DNA of 64,000 nt from Monosporascus cannonballus. Its lineage: Eukaryota; Ascomycota; Sordariomycetes; Xylariales. Below, in pieces: positions 33,892 through 46,229 of the stretch (within the stretch, counting starts at the first letter, position 1; every line of letters starts with the position of its first letter). The notes beneath the pieces are model-generated. The model searched no databases. It saw nothing but the letters and a program-made list of their open reading frames with translations, and was not told the origin of the DNA. Location: the NCBI GenBank assembly GCA_004154925.1, contig QJNS01000346.1:1-64000 (forward strand). Direction: 5' to 3'. A program made the position numbers and the translations under genes.

Positions 33892-34128
33892 TTATAATGC
33901 ATATTTATTATAAAAATGAATAAAGTTTGATAATTATAAGGTTATGTTATGTAATATATTATACCGAAAGAATTACGTTATTTTAAAGCTTAATTTATTA
34001 TAATTCCATATACCCGCTATACTTTAACAAATAAAATTACGTTACTTATTATTTCACAATTATTAATTATTTTTCTCTTTATTTACCATCCGAAAACCAT
34101 GTTATAATATACCTTTATATATCTTATA
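33892..34128 (+). other. Flank of the frame interrupted by element E
   Basis: AT-rich, no repeats matched, with a TTATAATATACC segment at about 34102-34113, just upstream of the ATG at 34129. It could be the promoter of the broken frame. Confidence 0.35.
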
Positions 34129-34188
34129 ATGGAACAGGAAATAAACGACTTCCTTAACGATATACTGTGTAATATTCCTATCAACAGT

Positions 34189-34410
34189 TATGACGAATTA
34201 GGGGGTTAACAAACTATTAAACCTTAGTCGTACGGGTTTATGTTAGCAGGAATATTATGGGAATCTGAGGAATAGATATAGTAATTGTGTTACGTCTCGT
34301 AATTCCAAAGGTGCCTTAGGTAATGATGTTATATTGCAAACTGAAAGTATCTAAACTATGGAAATAATAAACGTATATATCCTCGTTTTGGCTTAAGATG
34401 TTCACTATAG
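34189..34410 (-). repeat. 3' LTR of E, left half
   Basis: Begins TATGACGAATTAGG (from TGTGACGA...) and stops at the TATAG target of F. It resumes at 41154 after F. It is well preserved (TTAGTCGTACGGGTTTATGT), unlike the interior of E. Confidence 0.88.
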
Positions 34411-34798
34411 TGTCATGGCCCAACGAGCCACGGTCTCCAGAAACGGTCTGTCATGACCAAACCACAACTGCGCGGTGGGGCAAGTCACGTGATGGATCAC
34501 CAACTTACTGGTAGTGATCCAGTGAGCCGGATTACTAACTTACTGTTAATAATTTAATAAGCCGGATTATTAATTTATTGGTAATAATTTCGCGAACAGA
34601 AATAAAATATATATATTTAGTATTTTTAAAATTTAAATAATTTTAATTTATAACATAATATCGTTATTTAAGATATGTTTAGAATTACGAAACGTAATAC
34701 GTTATTATATTTATTGCTTAAATTCCTACGATACTTTTGCTAATATAAATTCGTATTATTAAGATTTAATAATCAAATAAACCATATAGCTTGTTATA
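34411..34798 (+). repeat. 5' LTR of element F
   Basis: 388 bp, starting TGTCATGGCCCAACGAGCC. The first 130 bases (U3) are almost unmutated and carry GTCACGTGA at 34484-34492. The remainder is AT-rich. It has two copies of a 35-bp unit that occurs three times in the 3' LTR. Confidence 0.9.
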
Positions 34799-35639
34799 CG
34801 TTGCAAATCTTTGTTTAATACTACCGTTAGATTTTAAGCAATATTTAACATTATTAAAATATCGATTAGTATTTAGGAAACCTTTATTTACCAGTTTTAG
34901 GCTTAAATTTGAGAATTAGAAAAAAAGATTTAATAACTTTACGTTATATTATTAGGTTAAACCGCTTTTGCCCGTATAAAGCCAAAAAAGCCGAAACCTT
35001 ATAATGGAAAAAATAATTTTTAAATGTTTTTAATTTAAGTACAAATTTATTTTTATTTTTTAGATTTTAATAACCTAGCAAATATAATCCTAGTAATAAA
35101 AGTATGCCTAATAAAAAATATGGTTAACTGGTTTGAACTTATTATAAGGAATTTCCTGTAAATAAGAAAATCGAATAAAAAGGGTTTTATTAACGAAATT
35201 CTTTTATTTTATATTAATTTCGAAAAAAAGTACGCGATAATTTCGGCAATCCGGATAAAAAATAATTTATGGTTTAATAATTTTTATAATTCTTACAAAA
35301 GGGATTTATATTTAAATACGCCGTAATTTTCAAAGGTTTTACGGTTAAGGCAGAATAAAGAAACGATAAAACCGATATTTTCATCGATATATCTTATGGG
35401 GATTAAAGGATAATATGAAAAATAAAATTATTCGAATTAAATAATCGGTTACGTTAAACCGGTAAATTATAAAAGTAATCAAAATCGATAACCAAAAATT
35501 TGAACGACAATAAAAAAAAAGATAATATACTTTAGGTTTCGAATATAATAAGTCCAATTAAAGGAAAAAACGAAATATACTTTTTACATTTTATGGAACG
35601 GCGCCAGGATTTATAGAATTTAATATTACCCATAGATAA

Positions 35640-36200
35640 AATTAGAGCTAGATTAAATGGTTTAATTATGGCAAAATAGGACATAAGACTTATAAATACA
35701 AGAATCTCAAAAGGTTACGATAAGATAATTAAATCCTTGTACCGGAAAAATACTTTAAAAATAACTAAGGAAACGAGAATAAAGTTATTAACATAATTTA
35801 AGCCATATACGTATTAGGCCTATGGCAAAAGGTCCAATAAATATTATTATAATAAAAAATTCGATACGAAATACAAAAAGCCAGAAAGCTGGCTTAATAA
35901 ATATTGCGAATAAAATAAAAAATATTTTAAAAATAATTATGTAAATATAAGAATTAATTAAAAGAAATTTATTTCGGAACCTTTAATCGAGACGGCAGAA
36001 TATATGCCATATACTGTCGACGACGAAAGATTCCTAATTATAAAAAATAAAAATAACATATTTATATACGAATTATCCGCATATATTACGAAGGATTCGA
36101 TTTTCCAAACCGTACCGGAAATAATAAAGATAATAAGTAATAATATCGATATTTTCGAACTATAGCCCTAAAAAATATCCAGTAATTGGCCGAAATAAAA
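35640..36200 (+). pseudogene. Element F gag remnant with CCHC knuckle
   Basis: The knuckle reads W-F-N-Y-G-K-I-G-H-K-T-Y at 35658-35693; the expected C-x2-C-x4-H-x4-C has lost all three Cys but keeps the Gly and His. About 290 bases later a conserved block (AEYMPYTVDD ... IISNNIDIFEL) has its counterpart in B at 10939-10742. Gag would bind the element RNA and form the particle. This copy cannot. Confidence 0.68.
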
Positions 36201-36699
36201 CATTGCCTCGAAAAAAACTAAGACCTATAGGAAAACCTTTTTTGTTATTTTGGATAATATAATTACTAGACGGAAAAGGAATTAATCCACCGTACGGTTA
36301 AAACGTATTATTAAAAAAATATTACGGACCGTTATTTTAACTTAATATTTACTATAAACCTTTATTAAAAAAAGGCTATTAAGGAAAGAAATTTATTAAT
36401 TTATAAAAAGTCTCTGGAATAATAATTAAAATAATGTATAATGGGATACGGTCGCAAATACGAAAAAATAATTTATTCAGTAAGAAAGAAAATGCAAAAA
36501 AATCAAAAATAATTAATATGCTTTAAAAAACAAATAGGCCGATAATAACGACAAATATAATAGCTTAATGCGTTAAACGAAAAAATATAAATAAGGCTTA
36601 ATAAATTCGAATAGAAATTAAAAGAAAAAGGTTATTTGTAAAAAAGCTGTAAGATAACGAAACCTAAAGAAATTAAAAGGAATTTCCGAAAAAAGTATT

Positions 36700-39600
36700 A
36701 AACGCAACGACAAAAAACGTTAACAACTTTATTATTTTGGAAATACGAATCGGAACGTATTAATATATTATAATAATGGATTACGGAACTTTAGGCAGAA
36801 ATTATATTATATGGGATATAATTAATAAGTTTAAATTACTATAAAGATATAAGTTAAAATCTTATACTGTAATAAATACCGAGAGTTAAGAATTCGCTTA
36901 CAATAACAGGAAAATTATACGCGAAATTAATTATTTCGAAATTTTTATTTAAAGATAATACCAAATAATTAATTTCGATATCGTTTTACTTGGGAATTAC
37001 GATATAATCTTAAAATTACTATAAACATACCAATACGAAATCTTAATTAATAAAAGGATTAGGCTGGTAAAATTCGTCTTATATCTTATTAGCAAATAAA
37101 AAAAATTAAGATCTCAATATTCGATCGATAAGACCGACAAATGCAAATATAAAAATATAATAATGATTTGATTATTTAAAAAAAAAATAAAAGACAAAAA
37201 AACGGATATTAAAAAATACGACGTATCGTAATTACCATTAAAGCGAAATTAAAGCAATTAAATAAATATCTGAAAAAACGAAAATAACAATTTAAAAAAC
37301 CAGAAACTCTAATTAATATATTACTATAATACCATAGATATAAACAACTTTTTAAAAGGGAATTCGATAAAATATTATTAAAACATAACGAATAAAATTA
37401 TAAAATGATTTTTAAAAGAAATTTCGATAAAAATTTGCTTTATTTATAACCTTAATAAAAAGGAATTACGTATTTTCAAAGAATACCTGGAAAATCGGTT
37501 ACAAAAAAATCGATTCGATTTTCAAAATCGCTAACACGATATCTAATATATTTCGTACCGAAAAAAATGGAAAATTACGACTTATAATGAATTATCGATA
37601 ATTAAATAATATTATTAATAAGGATCGAATATTATTACCTTTAATTACGGAAATCGAAAACCAATTTTATGGAACGAAATAATTTACCGTATTCGATTTC
37701 AAAAATAAACATAATTTTATTAAAATTTAAAAAAATAGGATTAGAAAATAACCTTTAAAATAAAACATAAAATATTTAGGTATTTGGTTACGTTAATTAC
37801 ATTTACGAACGTATCAGTAATTCTTAAATAAATAGTAAACAATATATGACGAAAATACTTCGACATTTTCGTTATATGCTATCTCGATGACATTCTCATT
37901 TTTTAAAAACAGAAGAAATATACGTAAAATACGTTCATAAATTTTTTAAGTTTTACAGCACGTAGAATTATTTATTAATGCAGAAAAATATTAATTTTAC
38001 AAATAAAAAATGGAATATTTAAAACAAATTATTACTTTAGAATATATTAAAATAAATTTTAAAAATTTTATTGCAGTTATAAAGTGTCAAAGGTTAACGA
38101 TAATTAAGGAAATATAAGTATTTTTTGGATTCGACAATTCTTATAAAAAGTTTGTTCGAAATTTTAACAAAATAACTATACCTTTAACGAATTTTACGAA
38201 AAAATATTCAAATAAACGCCAAACATGAAAAGATTATTTCAAAATATTAAAGATGCGATTACCAGCGAATTAATATTAATTATATACGATTTAAACCGTT
38301 CCGTTAAAATAAAAACCGGTATTTCGAATTACGCGTTTAACGTAATAATTAAATAACGGAATAATTCAGACAAATTGTACCTTATTATATTCTTTTTATA
38401 TAAGTTAAAAAATGCCAAGTTTAATTTCGGTACTCCAAATAAAAGATTTATGGTTATTATTATGGCATTTTGCAAATTCAACAACTTTTTAAAGAAAAAT
38501 TTATATCAGATTAAGGTTTATACGGATTATTAAAATCTTATCTGATTTATTACGATTATAGAATTAATAAAATAATAATTTCGATGCGTAAAAAAATTAG
38601 CGAACTTTAACTTTGTTATTATTTATAGAAGAAGTTAAAAAATAATAAAGTAAATGCTTTAAGTAAACGGCTAACTTTCAAAAGAAATTAGTTAAAATTA
38701 GTTACATAATTTTCGATATTACTAAAAAAATATTTACGATTACGATAAATTCCGATAATTCGGGCAGTGTACCATGATATATACCAGAAAATCCAGTAAT
38801 ATAACGATAATTTTCTAAAAACCCAAAGAACGAATAAAATACAGGTTTTAAAAAAATATTAAAAAGAGTTAATACGAAAAATATACGAATATTAATTATA
38901 CGGATATCTAAAAATCTCTAAAACTTTAAAAAAGTTTTACCGTATATATTTTTTTCTTAAAATAGAATTAACGTTATAAAAAGTTATATGATAATATAAT
39001 ATTTATACAAAAATAAAAACCCGATAATATAGGTTAGACGAAAAATTATAATTATTATTAATCGGAAAGTAATTATAATATTTAGTTATATTTAATTTTA
39101 TTATTAAGCTTTTTATATTAAAGTATTCAGTTGCAAAAATACATTAAGATAATATGTTCGTAATCTTTAACCGATATTCGAAAATTTCTTATTTCTTATT
39201 ATATTACGAAAATATAAACGCCGAACAAAAAACATATATTTTTTAAGTACATTTTTAATATATACCGATTATTTACAGAAATTATTTTAAATAAAGGATC
39301 GATATTTGCATCTAAGTTTTAACAAAGCTTAATAGCATAAATCGGCTTATATTATACGTTATTTAACGTATTTAAGCATTATACGAATAAATAAACGAAA
39401 AGAATAAATTAAACTTTAAAGGTTTACTTACAATATTATATTAATTACAAATACAATAATTAAGGTAAGAAATTATTAATTATATAATGAATTTATAATA
39501 TCAGTTATTACGAAAATATTAAAATAATACTTACAAATATTAATTTTGGTTTTATTTTAAAAGTTTATAAAAAAATGCGCAATTACGGTCAGATTAATAT

Positions 39601-40117
39601 TAAAATAATCCTTATATTAAAATAATTATAATAATTGCATTAAAAAAAGATAAAACTGGAATTCGTACGTAATTAAATAAATAAGTATTGTAATAAGGAA
39701 ATTAAAAAAAATTAATTTACGAAAAAAGGAAAATAATTCCCCTTATTACAAAAAATATTTACATAAAAAAACTTTACAAAAATTTTGATTTGAAATATAT
39801 CGGGCCTTATAAAATGGCCAAAACATTTCAAAAAATAATTATTAATTGAAATTTCCATTAAAAGTGAAACTTTATTTAATTTTTTACGTTTTCTTATTCG
39901 AATTAGCAATAAACATAATTAAGATATTTATAGTACGGAATAACGTAAAAATAATGGACAAATCAATATACGAAGTAAAGAAAATCCTCGATATACGAAA
40001 GCAAAACGAACTTACCTAATACCTAATTAAGTGAAAAAAGTACCCGGATTCCGAGAATATCTAGAAACCAGCCAAAAACCTTATTAACGCCTAATATTTA
40101 TTAAAAAACTTTTACCA
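36700..40117 (+). pseudogene. Element F pol remnant (protease to chromodomain)
   Basis: Protease: IIIMDYGTLGRNYII near 36765-36810 and NFDIVLLGNYDIIL near 36975-37015. Reverse transcriptase: TVFDFKNKHNFIKI near 37690-37730, a ruined PFGLTNAP block, then YFDIFVICYLDDILIF at 37856-37903 with both catalytic Asp present. Integrase core near 39157. Chromodomain 39969-40117: YEVKKILDIRKQNELT, then stops exactly where Gln, Trp and Trp-Glu-Pro belong (TAA, TGA, TAG), then KPAKNLINA. The stops follow the RIP rule, so the element was coding before mutation. The chromodomain would have directed integration to marked chromatin. Confidence 0.8.
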
Positions 40118-40179
40118 ATAACGGTAAAACGACCCGAAAAAATAATGTTTTAATCCATAAGCTCTAAAAAGAGAAGCTC

Positions 40180-40540
40180 CCGATTTACCGTATTCCAATT
40201 AATAACGTCCACCTTACTTAAGGCCTGTATTTTAATTATAAACTTTGATTCCAATTGCGCAAAATCGTTGAAATCGTTTAAGAATTAAAAGGCACGATTA
40301 ATAAGTTTAGCACCCTAGGATTAATAGTACTAACGTTAACGACGTATACGAAAAAAACGCGCAAAAGCTTTGGATAAAGATTTTTCGGCCGCCAGCTTTT
40401 TTTTTAAATTTTTTTACTTCCGCGATATAACGATTAATTATGGAAATAAGAACATTTATTCCGTTATATAAACGACCCTGACGAATATATTCCTTATAAC
40501 AAAAAACCCTATTTATTATTTGACAATTTAGCTGTCGGGT
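40180..40540 (-). pseudogene. Antisense ORF of element F, broken
   Basis: Opposite strand to pol, between chromodomain and 3' LTR. It reads NCQIINRVFCYKEYIRQGRL, then INVLISIINRYIAEVKKFKK. After a one-base shift at an A-run it continues KLAAEKSLSKAFARFFRIRR with RIP-type stops into GAKLINRAF, FLNDFNDFAQLESK and VDVINWNTVNRELLF. Two early Cys, a Lys/Glu-rich helix, an R-I-R-R-x-R segment and a D-V-I-N-W tail give the same architecture as the antisense frame of E (S-R-L-R-K-Q-K-Q-F-L-R and I-I-N-W-N), although the DNA of the two subfamilies differs here. Function unknown. Confidence 0.55.
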
Positions 40541-40724
40541 AGAATAAAAAACTAAGGTATTACGTCAAAACTTTCGAATTTAATTAAATTAGTTAAAGCA
40601 AGTCGTTATTCGAATTTGCGAAAACGACGTTTGGATATACCGGAAAACATATTAAATACAATATAAAAAAGTTTATCAAAAAAAGGGAAATTTTGAAGCC
40701 AAGATTTATGGAAAAAGAAAATCG

Positions 40725-41148
40725 TATTATAGCCTAACGAGCTATAGTTTCCAAAAAACAATTTATCATAACCCAATTACAATTGCATGGTAAGGCAAGT
40801 TACGTAATAGATTATTAACTTACTGATAGTAATCCAGTAAACTGGATTACTAATTTACTGATAATAATTGAATAAGCCGGATTACTAATTTACTGATAAT
40901 AATTGAATAAGCCGGATTACTAATTTACTGGTAACAAACCAGCGAACAAGAACAATATATATACGTTGATTATTTTTATAATTTAAATAACTTTAGCTTA
41001 TAATATAATATCGTTCCCTGAAGCACCCTTGGAATTACGAGACGTAATACGTTACTATATTTATTGCTTAGATTCCCACGATACTCCTGCCAACATAAAC
41101 CCGTACGACTAAGGTTTAATCATTGGTTAAACCACATAGCTCGTCACA
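40725..41148 (+). repeat. 3' LTR of element F
   Basis: 424 bp. 36 bases longer than the 5' LTR because a unit of about 35 bp (AATAAGCCGGATTACTAATT and following) is present three times at about 40865-40935. The U3 start is RIP-mutated (TATTATAGCCTAACGAGC), while the last 150 bases are nearly clean, the reverse of the pattern in the 5' LTR. Ends GCTCGTCACA. Confidence 0.9.
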
Positions 41149-41153
41149 TATAG

Positions 41154-41347
41154 CTCAACGACATTTCTCTGGCTGAATCCCCTTAAGCCCCTTTAAGCCC
41201 TTTCTGGTATTTAACCGGCTTAAGCTCTTTTAACCAATCAGAGCTCTTAAATCCTTTAAACCAGTTATGTAACTTTTTAACTGGGTCGGGGTCTAGCTTT
41301 TCAGGATTCTGACCATTTCCAGGAACCAAGACTGTTAAGTTATAACA
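41154..41347 (-). repeat. 3' LTR of E, right half
   Basis: Continues 34410 after removal of F and its duplicated TATAG, and matches 60981-61174 base for base in layout. The minus-strand purine tract GGAAAGGGGGAGATCG (from 41348-41363) adjoins it, as expected at the 3' LTR of a minus-strand element. Confidence 0.88.
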
Positions 41348-41440
41348 CGATCTCCCCCTTTCCAGAATTTTTGTTTCTAAAGATCAAATTATTCGTTTCT
41401 TAGTGTTTTGGTAAATAATTTTCTTTTTTTTATATTTATA

Positions 41441-42105
41441 ATGTCAGGTCGCATTAAAAAATCCAGGTTTCGCAAGCGCATTAACGCCGTTATTTATTCA
41501 AAACGGATTAATTGTTTTAATTTTATTATGTTTTTAAACATTTTTTGTTCCTGCTGCAAATTTAAGAACAAAATTTGAAAAGCCCATCACAGTTTAGGGA
41601 AGTATGCCTTTTGTACTGCTTACAGAAATCCCTATAATCTTTTTGGTTTTTCCGAATTTGAATACCGGAAGTTAATTACTAAGGAAAACTGTCGGGAGTC
41701 AAAGGAACGTATTACTAAAAAGGAACTTTTAAAAGTTTAATAACATCTTGACGAATTATTTGATCGCTTAAGTCGTTTGCGGAAACAAAAGCAATTCCTT
41801 CGCTAACGTAAGATTAAAATACTTCGCTACGGTATTCAAGAAACGGAAACGATAAAAAAATTTAAACGTTTCGAAAAGAAACAAGAATAGCTGGAGGCCG
41901 CCGTTACGGCTACCATATCAGCACAGGCTACGGCCGGTTGGCCCGACATCCCGACTATTGATTAATCGATTATTAATTGGAACGCGCTTATTATTATTAA
42001 TAAAAGTTCTTTAACAAGCGCTGGGCGCTAATAAGATTTTTGGCGAGTTTCCAGGTATTTTCGGAATCCAGATAATTTTTCCATTTAATTAGGTACTAAA
42101 TAAGT
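41441..42105 (+). pseudogene. Antisense ORF of element E, best-preserved copy
   Basis: ATG at 41441 starts MSGRIKKSRFRKRINAVIYS. The same frame can be followed for about 220 codons with stops only of TGA, TAA and TAG types that RIP makes from CGA, CAA, CAG or TGG. In order: a basic start, FCSCCKFKNK (Cys cluster), KYAFCTAYRNPYNLFGFSEF, ESKERITKKELLKV, LDELFDRLSRLRKQKQFLR (Leu/Arg helix), KRFEKKQE, LEAAVTATISAQATAGWPDI, and IINWNALIIIN. The last 100 bases overlap the antisense of the chromodomain. Element I keeps the same frame (ILGRIKNFRFLKYI ... LNRL-KQKRLFRRRNIKIL ... KRFEKKQK). Direction, position and protein pattern point to an extra gene of these retrotransposons transcribed against pol. 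Function unknown. Confidence 0.55.
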
Positions 42106-45100
42106 CCATTATATTTTCGTATATTCAGGATTTTTTCTATTTTATATATCTATTCGTTTTTCATTTTTACGTTATCTTATACCGTATATACCTTAATTAT
42201 ATCTGTTAATAACTTAAATAAAAAAACGAAAAAAATTAAATGGAATTTAACTTTTGGTAAAAGTTCTAATTGATAATTATTTTTTAAGATTTTGTTTGGT
42301 AATTCTGTATAAATCGATATATTTAAAATCGAACTTTTTATTAGGTTATTTTCTTTAAATATTTTTGATAACTAGGAAAACCATTTGCCCCTTTTCGAAA
42401 ATTAATTTTTTAATCTTTTTTAATTATAATACTTATTTATTTGGTTTCGTACGAATTTTAATTTTAATTTTAGTTTTTGGTATAATTATCGTAATTATTT
42501 TAATATAAAAATTATTTTGGTATTAATTAAACTGTTATCGCATTTTTTTCAGTAAATTTCTGGAATAATACTAAAATTTGCGTTTGCAAATATTATTTTA
42601 ATATTTTCGTAATAATTAATATTATAGGCTAATTATGCAAATAGTAATTTTCAACTTAATTATTTTGTTTATAATTAATATAATATCGTAAGTAAGTTTT
42701 TAAAATTTAATTTATTCGTTTGGTTTAATTATTCGTTTAAGGTTTAAATACGTTAAATAATTTATAATTTAAGCCGATTTATATTATTAAGCTCTGCCAA
42801 AACTTAAATACAAATATTAATCCTTTTTTGGAAATAATTTTTATTAATAATCTATATATGCTGAAAATATATTTAAAAAAATATGTACTATTTAACGTGT
42901 ATATCCTTATAATATGGTAAAAAAATAAGAAAATTTCGTAAATCGGCCGACGATTACGAAAATATTATTGTAATATATTCCTGTAACTAAATCTTTTAAT
43001 ACAAAACGTGTAATAATAAAATTGAATATAATTAAGTATTATAGTCGTATAATGATTAATAATACTTATAACTTTCCGTATAGCTTATGTCGTCTAATTT
43101 TTGCTTTAACGCAAATAATACATTACTATTTAATTTTTTATACCGTTAATTTCATTTTTAAAAAAAGATATACGTTAAAGCCGTTTTAAACTTTTATAAA
43201 TCCCAGAATATCTATATAACTAATATTTATATATTTTTCGCATTAAAATCTTTTGGTATTTTTCTAAAACTTATATCTTATTCGTTTTTTAGTTTTCTGG
43301 GAGACTGTCGTTATTCTGCTAAATTTTCTAATATGTATTAAAAGGTATTGCTCGAATTATTGTAATTTGTTATAAGCGTAAATATCCTTTTGTAATAACA
43401 TCGAAAATTATATAGTTTTTTTAATTAATATTTCTTTAAAGTTTCAATTTTATTTAAAGTATTTGCTTTGTTATTTTCTAGGCCTTTTTTATAAATAATA
43501 ACGAAATCTAAATTTACCAAAATATTTACATATTTTAATAATTATTTTATAAATTCTCTTATCGTAATAAATCGGATAAGATTTGAATAATCCGTATAAA
43601 CCTTAATTTGATATAGGTTTTCCTTTAAAAAATACCTAAAATCTCGAAATACCATTATAATGGCTATAAATTCTTTATTTAAAATAAAGTAATTAAGTTC
43701 GGCTTTTTTGAACATATTCAAAAAAATATAATAAGGACTAATTTGCCTTATTTATTTCGTTATTCGATTATTACGTTTAATACGTAATCCGAAATATCGG
43801 TTTCAAGTTTAACGAAACGGTTTAAATCGTACATAATTAATATTAATTCGTTATTAATTATATTCTTAATATCTTAATATATTTCTTCCGTATTTAACGT
43901 CTATTTAAAAACTTTTCTTTTTTTATATGGTTTATTAAGGATATAATTATTTTACTAAAATTTCGAATGAACTTTTTATAATAATTAACAAATTTAAGCA
44001 ATATTTAAATATTTTTATTTATCGTTAATATTTATTATTTTATAATAATAGCGATGTTCCTGTAATTTATTTTAATATGTTGCGAGATAACAATATATTC
44101 TAAATTTTTTATTTTTTATTAATAAAACTAATTCTTTTTTATATTAATAAATAACTTTACGTTTTATAAAATTTAACAAACTTTATAACTATATTTTACG
44201 TGTGCTTTTTTCGTTTCTATAAAAATACAAATGTCGTCGAAATTATAAACGACGAAATCATTAAGGCTTTTTTATAATATATAATTTATTATCCGTTAAA
44301 AAGTTGCTAATACGTTCGTAAATCTTATTAACGTAATAAAATATGTAAATAATCTTTATTTCCTTCTGAAAATAATTTTTTATTCTTATTCTTTTTTAAT
44401 TTTAATAAGGTTATATTTATTTTTAAAATCAAATATTATAAATTATTTACTTCCGTAAAATTAATGTTTTATTTCCGGATTTAAAAGTAATATTATTCGA
44501 TCATTAATAGTAATATCGTTTAATTGTTAATAATTAATTACAAGTTGTAATTTTTTATTTTTCATTTGATACGAAAAATATACGATATCTTGCTGGTAAT
44601 TTCGAAGGTCGAATCCACTTTTTATAGCCGATTTTCCAGGTATTTTCTGAAAATACGTGTTTCGTTTCTATTAAAATTGTAAATAAAGTAAAACATTATT
44701 AAAGATCTTTTTTGAAGGATTATTTTATAATTTTATGTACTATATTTTGGTAATTTCATATCGAATTCCTTTTTAAAAAATTGTTCGTATCTATAGTGTT
44801 ATAATAGTCTATGAATTAAATCTTTTAACTTTTAAAACTGTTATTCTTATTTTTATTATTTTAGATCGTTATTTAATTGCCTTGATTTTATTCTGATAAT
44901 AAAAAAAATATGTCGTATTTTTTTTAATGCCCATTTCTTTTCTTATATTTTATTCCTATAAGTAATAAGGTTTCTGTTATATCCTTATACCTGCATTTAT
45001 CGCCATTGTCGATCGAATATTAAAATCTTAAATTTTTTTTTCGTTTATTAATAAGGAATAAAACGACTTGTACCTGGTTAATTTTATGGTTAATCAAAAC

Positions 45101-45186
45101 TCCGTATTAGGGTATTTATAATAATCTTAAAATTATGTCGGAATTCCCAAATAAAACGAAATCGAAATTAACTATTTAATATCGTC
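42000..45186 (-). pseudogene. Element E pol remnant, 3' part
   Basis: Minus strand. The chromodomain antisense-overlaps the end of the + strand frame above. The reverse transcriptase box reads LNDFVVYNFDDICIF around 44233-44265 with both Asp intact and the Tyr changed to Asn. The protease end lies near 45130-45186, where D is inserted; its N-terminal half is at 52131-52400. Stops are frequent. Confidence 0.72.
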
Positions 45187-45191
45187 CTTAA

Positions 45192-45598
45192 TATGACGAG
45201 CTAAGAGTTTAACCAAATATTAAACCTTAGTCGTACGGGTTTATGCTAGCAGGAGTATCGTGGAAATCTAAGCAATAAATACAGTAACGGGTTACGTCTC
45301 GTAATACCAAGAATGCCTTAAGTAATGATATTGTATTAGAAACAATTAGTAATAATAAGTGTTATAAGTTAAGGTTATTTAAATTATGGAAATAACGAAT
45401 GTATATATTTTGATTGCTTTAATATTATTTATTTTTTCTTGGAAAAGCCTTATTAAGCGGGTATTTAAAGCTGCTTAATCGTATTTAATCGTGCTTAATT
45501 AAAACCCGTTAAGTACCGATTACGTAAACTTAAGTTAACGCAATTTCTTGATCTTGGCTGGATCGTATTCGCAAGCCCAGTTAGCTTAAGTTATAATA
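45192..45598 (-). repeat. 3' LTR of element D
   Basis: 407 bp. U3 is specific to D, with an AAGCGGGT-TTAAAG...GCTTAATCG segment not found in B, E or F. The R-U5 side (TTAGTCGTACGGGTTTATGC) is shared with all family members. Confidence 0.88.
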
Positions 45599-45639
45599 TA
45601 ATTTCCCTTTTTCCTAAATTTTGCTTTTATGATTTTTCT

Positions 45640-46215
45640 TTTTTTCTGGTAAACCTTTTTTCCTTAATATATCCGCCTGCATTATTACAAGTTATTGTTA
45701 AGTTTTTTCTCTTATCGTATAACGTTAAAAGTTGCTTTTTTTAATGATTTTAATTTTAAAATCATACCATATTTTTTATGTTTTGTTAAAGGCTGGAGAT
45801 ACGAAATAGTAGAACATGTTTTTAAATATAAGGCGTACGTTAAACATAATTATTTTTATAATAGCAATAACATTCCTATATTTTTTAAAAAAATATTTAT
45901 ACCTAAATTTAACGTTCAAAACGCGAAAAGATATTTGCGAAAAGGCGTTTTTTGAAATTGCATAAACGTTATCAATAAGAAATAAACGAAATTATTAAGC
46001 GATTAATTTATTTTCGAAAATAAAAAGTGTTTTTTCGTTTAAAAGAAATTAAAATGGTATAGTAAGAATTACAGTTAATAAAAGAATTAAAGATATAAAA
46101 ACGTTAAAACTAAAAGTAATTAAAGGCTGCCGTTACGGCTATTACGTTAATATAGGCCGTAACCGATTGGCCCGATATTCCGGTTATTAATTGGTCGACC
46201 GTTAATTGAGATACG
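45640..46215 (+). pseudogene. Antisense ORF of element D, broken
   Basis: The frame 45695-45955 is open (GWRYEIVEHVFKYKAYVKHN ... NVQNAKRYLRKGVF). Near 46120-46205, in another frame, the tail block LKAAVTAITLI ... DWPDIPVINWSTVN matches the LEAAVTATISA ... GWPDIPTID ... IINW block of E. Same place and direction as in B, E and I; indels and RIP stops break it. Confidence 0.42.
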
Positions 46216-46229
46216 TCCGTTATTCTTAA

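Larger units (their letters stand above)
34411..41148 (+). mobile_element. Ty3/gypsy element F (complete, RIP-inactivated), nested in the 3' LTR of E
   Basis: LTRs 34411-34798 and 40725-41148. Target duplication TATAG at 34406-34410 and 41149-41153. 6738 bp. On the + strand: mutated CCHC knuckle at 35658-35693, gag end near 35985-36180, protease near 36720-37020 (MDYG), reverse transcriptase with an intact Y-L-D-D at 37880-37891, integrase FVIFNRYSK near 39157-39183, chromodomain 39969-40117, and a purine tract at 40709-40724 directly before the 3' LTR. Best reference copy of the A/F/G subfamily in this window. Confidence 0.92.
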
